Below, one piece after another: positions 7,144-10,410 of a DNA stretch of 10,410 nucleotides. Position 1 is the first letter of the stretch, and each line of letters opens with the position of its first letter. The notes below the pieces were generated by a model, which was given only the letters and a program-made list of their open reading frames with translations, was not told where the DNA came from and made no database searches. Made by a program: the position numbers and the translations under genes. The stretch is from the NCBI GenBank assembly GCA_001795115.1, contig MGNI01000014.1, positions 1-10,410 of the forward strand, written 5' to 3'. The DNA is from Chloroflexi bacterium RBG_16_48_8 (GTDB lineage Bacteria > Chloroflexota > Anaerolineae > Anaerolineales > E44-bin32).

Positions 7144-7401
7144 CTAGTAGTTGGATAGAACCAGAGAGGACATCCTCAATGTCAATTGCACATCCTCAAA
7201 GTCCACCCCATACCATTGGGGATGCGAGAATGTATCGGCATCGATCTCTAGCAGGTAACCCTTATGTCTGACAACGGCTTGCAGAATTTTCGAACTCCAA
7301 TGAATCCGAGATTTTGCCCAGGTTCTCAGAGAGCGGAGTTCCTCAGCAGTACATGGACGACCTTCTAATTGCACAAGATTATATTCAGAGAGAACCGTCA
7401 T
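7144..7401 (-). CDS. Small hypothetical protein, 85 residues
   Basis: No family is recognised. The predicted product is soluble, begins MTVLSEYNLVQLEGRPCTAEE, is helical and basic in the middle (LRSLRTWAKSRIHWSSKILQAVV, about 23-45) and has an acidic, aromatic part (EIDADTFSHPQWYGVDFEDV, 52-71). The composition looks like a real protein and AAGG/AGGGGA lies just upstream of the ATG. A terminator-like hairpin follows. The last residues are affected by a 20-base tandem duplication (7170-7203) that puts the second copy in another frame, so the C-terminus may be recent or damaged. The gene is isolated from its neighbours. It could also be a fragment of a longer gene. Confidence 0.5.
   Translation of the reverse strand: MTVLSEYNLVQLEGRPCTAEELRSLRTWAKSRIHWSSKILQAVVRHKGYLLEIDADTFSHPQWYGVDFEDVQLTLRMSSLVLSNY
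7170..7203. repeat. Tandem near-repeat with 20-base period
   Basis: ACATCCTCAATGTC (7170-7183) and ACATCCTCAAAGTC (7190-7203) differ at one of 14 positions. The period is 20 bases, not a multiple of three, and the repeat lies in the 3' end of the 85-codon ORF. Confidence 0.7.
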
Positions 7402-7806
7402 TTCCCCTACCTTATCAAGTGGATTTTGTGAGGGGGACGGAGCTCTCTGCCGTTTAGGTTACAACCCGGGGCGATTGGGAGGAGGGTTCAGTGGTTGATC
7501 AAGAATACCCTTTTTAAAACGCCCTGCCTGTTGCTATACCCCCAGATGTTGGGGATATTCGCATTGGCATCACCACATATAGGGTATCACAGAATTGAAA
7601 TGAATGCTAGCCCCCAATTTACGGATTGCAGGAATGGCCATGTTTATTTCTTTTTAATTGGGTAAGGTGGGCAAGTTGTGGTGGAGGAAAGGATGAGGCG
7701 TGTGTGTCTACAAGCGGAAAACTTGTTGTTATTTAAATGATTGCTTGAGCTTGGGTGTTTGATTAAATGACCAGATTGCAGGGTCTACTATGAAACCGCA
7801 TGGTGC
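7402..7806. other. 405-base gap, possible gene remnant
   Basis: No intact gene is visible. On the - strand, an ATG at 7641 opens 23 codons (MAIPAIRKLGASIHFNSV...) ending at a TGA (7570-7572). A +1 shift there gives a further stretch reading DANANIPNIWGYSNRQG... to a stop at 7488-7490. Together they look like about 50 residues of a decayed protein, family unknown. On the + strand a 15-codon ORF (7693-7740, MRRVCLQAENLLLFK) has a GGAGG site 5 bases upstream but no other support. A small CCCCA/TGGGG hairpin is present near 7540. Confidence 0.35.
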
Positions 7807-8907
7807 CTACTGCTTGGTCATACCCTTCAGACAGGAGATCAAACCTTGCCTGGCAGCGTCTCGTGTGGCAGGGAAAGGTACCCCATTAATGAGGATGGTC
7901 TTCGAATCCTGAACGGTGATCATGAGCCCTCGGGTGACGGCTTCATCCTGCTGATCTCTCCAGACAAGCCGGATCGTTCCTTTGCCCACAGAGATGTTCC
8001 CACGATTGTTCAATACATGTGTGTTGACCTGGTCCAGGAGCTCGCGAGCGCCTATCATAGCCAAGATCTTGGAGGGCGGGATGATAGGTGTTTGATCTGT
8101 TGGTGGGGTGGATATATCTTCCTCTTCCTCTGCTTGGATCGACTCCGCTATGCGCTGACTGACGTTTACATCTGTTTCAGGTGGCTTACGCTTTTTTCTT
8201 ATGCGCATAAGCAATATTACCATCACGGCAATGAGGGCGATGGCTATGACAACCAGGGCGATCGCTAAAGCGATACTCAATATATTCCATTTCTCACTAC
8301 GAGCGCGGATCTCGAGGGTGTTAGTGCTATTTGTCTCCCAAAGAATATTTTTTGTCGAGCTGTCATAATTCCCATTGGTTTCGAGAATTCTCCCCGGAAG
8401 CTGCAGGGAGATTTTTAAGTCTAATGGCGCGCTGGCATCGAAAGTTGAGACCGTTTCATTTTCATCCATCACATCCGAGAAGGGATTGGATGATTCATCG
8501 AAGACGAATTGAGCCTCTAGTATAAACTGGTCCTTAAGAAAGCTCCTTTGGTGTTGTAAATGAAAAATCACGACAAAGGGCTGCGCATTTGCGATATCGT
8601 TAAGCTCATCCACGGTGCCGAAGGGACGATTGAGTTGTAGCCATTCAAATCCGTCCTCGTCCCACTCATCGAAGGTGACCCCACGTCTAACTTGTTTAAA
8701 AAGGGATTGCCGGAGATCCTTCACGGGATTGATGCCCTTCGATGTCATTAACGCTATGAATTGGGTAGGGAAGCCCATGGATGTAGATAACTTCCCCGAT
8801 CCATCCGAGTTGACCATAATGGACGTGTTTGCAGAAATGCATCCACTGAGAACAAGCGATAGAAGGATCACAAATGATAGCAGGAAGGTTATTGATCGAT
8901 TTTTCAT
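7807..8907 (-). CDS. LppM-like lipoprotein with second membrane anchor and cytosolic tail
   Basis: The 366-residue product starts with a lipoprotein signal peptide (MKNRSITFLLSFVILLSLVL) and lipobox L20-S-G-C23. The extracytoplasmic part (about 24-207) opens with beta-strand-like sequence (CISANTSIMVNSDGSGKLS) that resembles the LppM domain of mycobacteria, which also ends near a membrane segment. A strong transmembrane helix spans about 208-235, then RIRKKRK. An acidic, Pro-rich linker (about 255-280) leads to a folded-looking cytosolic domain (about 281-366) of no family I know. The ATG at 8907 is preferred over 8919 because GAGGA lies just upstream of it and nothing precedes the earlier one; the choice only changes four residues. 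It is a single gene with no co-directional partner closer than the oxidoreductase remnant 459 bases upstream. Confidence 0.8.
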   Translation of the reverse strand: MKNRSITFLLSFVILLSLVLSGCISANTSIMVNSDGSGKLSTSMGFPTQFIALMTSKGINPVKDLRQSLFKQVRRGVTFDEWDEDGFEWLQLNRPFGTVDELNDIANAQPFVVIFHLQHQRSFLKDQFILEAQFVFDESSNPFSDVMDENETVSTFDASAPLDLKISLQLPGRILETNGNYDSSTKNILWETNSTNTLEIRARSEKWNILSIALAIALVVIAIALIAVMVILLMRIRKKRKPPETDVNVSQRIAESIQAEEEEDISTPPTDQTPIIPPSKILAMIGARELLDQVNTHVLNNRGNISVGKGTIRLVWRDQQDEAVTRGLMITVQDSKTILINGVPFPATRDAARQGLISCLKGMTKQ

Positions 8908-9366
8908 GGATCCTCGCATCCCACAAATCAGGTTCGGAAGCTCTCCAGGTTATGGGTGCTTATCTGTGGAGAAACTTCTTCACTGTGCAAGATGGTTCAC
9001 ATGTATTCTATGAGCGAAGTCGACATATTCATTTATGATTATATCTGCTCCAGCCCATGGATTCACTATAGCCGTCAAAATTACTCGATGGTTGAAGGAT
9101 GCTATCTGTTCGTATCATCCATATTCTAGGCAGAGAAAATTCTGAAGCAAGTGCATTTTTCTGGGGACTTGTGTCCACTTATCAATCTGGCTCAAAATTG
9201 GAGGAGGGTGGTGAACCCGCCTTCCCATTCGACCTGACAGGATCGGTTAAGCCGCTTTAGAAATCACGCTTCCTGAGGATGCCTTGTCTAAAAGTAGGCT
9301 CATCCAGGTCACAAAACCATTATCCACGTGCAAGGATTGCCCTCTGAATGCGTTTCAATGTCTTCG
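8908..9366. other. 459-base gap upstream of the lipoprotein gene
   Basis: No convincing gene. A - strand frame without a start codon (about 8980-9105) reads as plausible protein (RVILTAIVNPWAGADIII) but is only about 40 codons and may be chance. A GGAGGGTGG/CCGCCTTCC hairpin with two G-T pairs and a five-base loop lies at 9203-9225, without a T-tract. The promoter of the lipoprotein gene should lie in the first 100 bases or so, but no good -35/-10 pair is evident. Confidence 0.5.
8911..8915 (-). promoter_or_regulatory. Ribosome binding site deciding the lipoprotein start
   Basis: GAGGA on the - strand lies 3 bases before the ATG at 8907. The in-frame ATG at 8919 has no purine-rich site in range. 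The spacing is rather short, so the choice is moderate. Confidence 0.45.
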
Positions 9367-10193
9367 TCACAATTGCCCGGTTGGTGACCAATCTTGCAGC
9401 ATTTTCAAATAAACAGGATTCTCGTAGCGCTCCAGTGTGAAGGCAGGAGCGTACTCGGGGAGCGTGCTTCCAGATAGTTCTGCCGCCAGGAGTTCACCTG
9501 CTCCACTGGCCGCCATCAATCCATATCCTGAGAGTGCACCAAGTACATAGGCTCCATCAATTGGGAGAGGTCCACAAAGAAGGCGATTTTCCTTCGTTTT
9601 GGTGTAATAACCTCCAACAACAACAGGTTTGGGCATCCGCTCAAGGCAGATTTTCATATCAGGGAGCATCGTCACCAACTCCCGGAGAGCGATTTCCGGA
9701 TAGGAGGCTGGTATTGGAACTGGAAAGGTCGGCTTTACTGGTTCAAGATCATAAGGCCATAAAAAGAGGATGTTTTGACTTTCGGGACCGCTCTCTGGGC
9801 GGACGTGAACACCGGAGGGGAGTCCATTGAAGAGCCATTGGGTTTCTTTCGATCCAGCCAATATCTCGCGATCTTCATCCTCCCAGGTCAGGCGTTGTGA
9901 GTCTTCCCAGATTAGCAGCGGTGCATGGCGCGGTAGGATGCCAAGGGTGTCTCTCATGGATACTTTAGGATGGCGTTCATGAAAAATGGGAAGTTCAAGG
10001 CCGATTATCTCGCTGACTTTTTGCAGCATTGGTCCGGCAGCATTGACAAAAATGTGGGTGGGGATGCTCCGATGGTAACCCTTTTCACTTACATGCACAC
10101 ACTCAACTCGGCCGTTCCGTACGGTGACCTTCTCCACACGTGCGCGTAGTAATTGAGCACCTGCATCCAATGCCTTTTCCAAGAGAACCATAC
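9367..10193 (-). pseudogene. DAO-family FAD-dependent oxidoreductase, 3' part of a disrupted gene
   Basis: This carries the C-terminal two thirds of a DAO-type FAD-dependent oxidoreductase, the fold of glycine/sarcosine oxidases. Counted from the ATG at 10191, NAAGP (50-54) is the flavin-domain motif after the substrate domain entry. GGYYTKTKENRLLCGPLP (193-210) and GALSGYGLMAASGAGELLA (218-236) are the conserved C-terminal flavin-binding segments. The N-terminal GxGxxG dinucleotide fold is absent because an inserted element cuts the gene at 10194-10311. The ATG at 10191 is an internal methionine, not a natural start, and has no ribosome site. The upstream frame stops at 10240-10242 inside the element. 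Removing the element and one CTAG joins the frame to the 5' part as ...QQLG-MVLLE.... The fragment alone could not bind FAD in the usual way, so the gene is probably inactive. Otherwise it is undamaged, which suggests a recent insertion. Confidence 0.85.
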
Positions 10194-10197
10194 CTAG

Positions 10198-10251
10198 GTG
10201 ATTGGCCGGAAGTAATTTGACAAACAGCGAAGATAAAACCTAGCCAATCAC
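10198..10251. repeat. Left hairpin unit of the inserted element
   Basis: GTGATTGGC (10198-10206) pairs perfectly with GCCAATCAC (10243-10251). The 36-base loop begins with CGGAAGTAATTTGACAAA, which is shared in inverted form with the right unit. TTAA (10252-10255) separates the two units. Confidence 0.8.
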
Positions 10252-10255
10252 TTAA

Positions 10256-10307
10256 GCAAACCGCCATTCAGGCAACTTATTTTGTCAAAATACTTTCGGC
10301 GGTTTGC
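10256..10307. repeat. Right hairpin unit of the inserted element
   Basis: GCAAACCGCC (10256-10265) pairs perfectly with GGCGGTTTGC (10298-10307). The 32-base loop contains TTTGTCAAAATACTTTC, the inverted counterpart of the left loop. The outer arm differs from the left outer arm at five positions, each matched by a compensating change in the inner arm. Confidence 0.8.
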
Positions 10308-10410
10308 CTAGCTGCTGTCCACTGAACCAACCACAACGTCTGGCGTGCAGCAAAGCCACCGTGTGATGAGTTAGGTAGGGGAAATGCTTGCGAATTAATC
10401 CTTGATCGAG
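10285..10410 (-). pseudogene. 5' part of the disrupted DAO-family oxidoreductase
   Basis: The - strand frame entering from the right edge reads LDQGLIRKHFPYL... and ...LHARRCGWFSGQQLG up to the insertion. This pattern is typical of the middle of DAO-family oxidoreductases, just before the helix that continues as MVLLEKALDAGAQ in the 3' part. After the junction it runs into the element as KPPKVF and stops at TGA (10285-10287). The start codon and the FAD-binding GxGxxG motif lie outside the window. Confidence 0.8.

Larger units (their letters stand above)
10194..10311. mobile_element. 110-base MITE-like element with CTAG target duplication
   Basis: The element occupies 10198-10307 and is flanked by direct CTAG copies at 10194-10197 and 10308-10311 (or CCTAG, 5 bases, if its last C is counted as target). 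Its ends are imperfect inverted repeats of 27 bases with 20 matches. The inner part, GCCGGAAGTAATTTGACAAA at 10205-10224, matches the complement of 10281-10300 at 18 of 20 positions. It encodes nothing. It lies inside an oxidoreductase gene whose frame is restored when element plus one CTAG (114 bases) is removed. CTAG/YTAR-type 4-base targets are known for IS5- and IS701-type insertion sequences, so a related transposase elsewhere in the genome may move it; this is inference. Confidence 0.85.

Noticed and set aside
7693..7740. 15-codon ORF with a good GGAGG site on the + strand
   Set aside because: It is too short to judge and has no downstream gene on that strand, so a leader-peptide role is not supported.
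8980..9105. About 40-codon open frame on the - strand, protein-like
   Set aside because: There is no start codon and no recognisable motif; it is short enough to be chance.
9203..9225. Hairpin GGAGGGTGG/CCGCCTTCC
   Set aside because: It needs two G-T pairs on the + strand and mismatches on the -; there is no T-tract and no + strand gene to terminate.
9534..9830. 98-codon frame on the + strand
   Set aside because: It is antisense to the conserved oxidoreductase sequence; composition and position mark it as a shadow frame.

Overview
The window looks like a chromosomal segment of moderate GC content from a member of the Chloroflexota, probably Anaerolineae-like. This is an inference from gene content: a substrate-binding/VWA fusion beside PspA, an AcuC-type deacetylase, a short PIG-L deacetylase and an LppM-like lipoprotein. 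No rRNA or tRNA gene anchors the taxonomy. Genes lie on both strands in short units. The coding density is lowish, with four stretches of about 300-600 bases that hold no convincing gene.

Left part (1-3572, + strand). A 5'-truncated gene encodes a solute-binding-type domain followed by a von Willebrand A domain with a complete MIDAS. It is followed by a PspA/IM30 coiled-coil protein. After 37 bases comes an unrecognised protein with two membrane segments and a long coiled-coil tail. The last two look like one operon and the three together look like an envelope-stress module. A 600-base gap with a strong terminator-like hairpin separates them from a 74-residue single-pass membrane protein.

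Middle part (3804-6836). A PIG-L family N-deacetylase (- strand) is divergent from an AcuC-like class I histone-deacetylase-family enzyme (+ strand). A classical short-chain dehydrogenase (+ strand) follows. All three have intact catalytic motifs.

Right part (6837-10410, mainly - strand). It holds a small 85-codon ORF followed by a terminator-like hairpin, a possible frameshifted gene remnant, and a 366-residue lipoprotein with an LppM-like extracytoplasmic part, a second membrane anchor and a cytosolic tail. At the right edge is a DAO-family FAD oxidoreductase gene.

The most striking observation is at 10194-10311. The oxidoreductase gene is split by a 110-base non-coding element flanked by CTAG duplications. 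Removing the element plus one CTAG restores a continuous reading frame. The element consists of two hairpins in inverted orientation joined at CTTAAG. Their stems differ in sequence but each is perfectly self-complementary, while the loop-side sequence is conserved between the halves. This is the behaviour of a small structured MITE-like mobile element.
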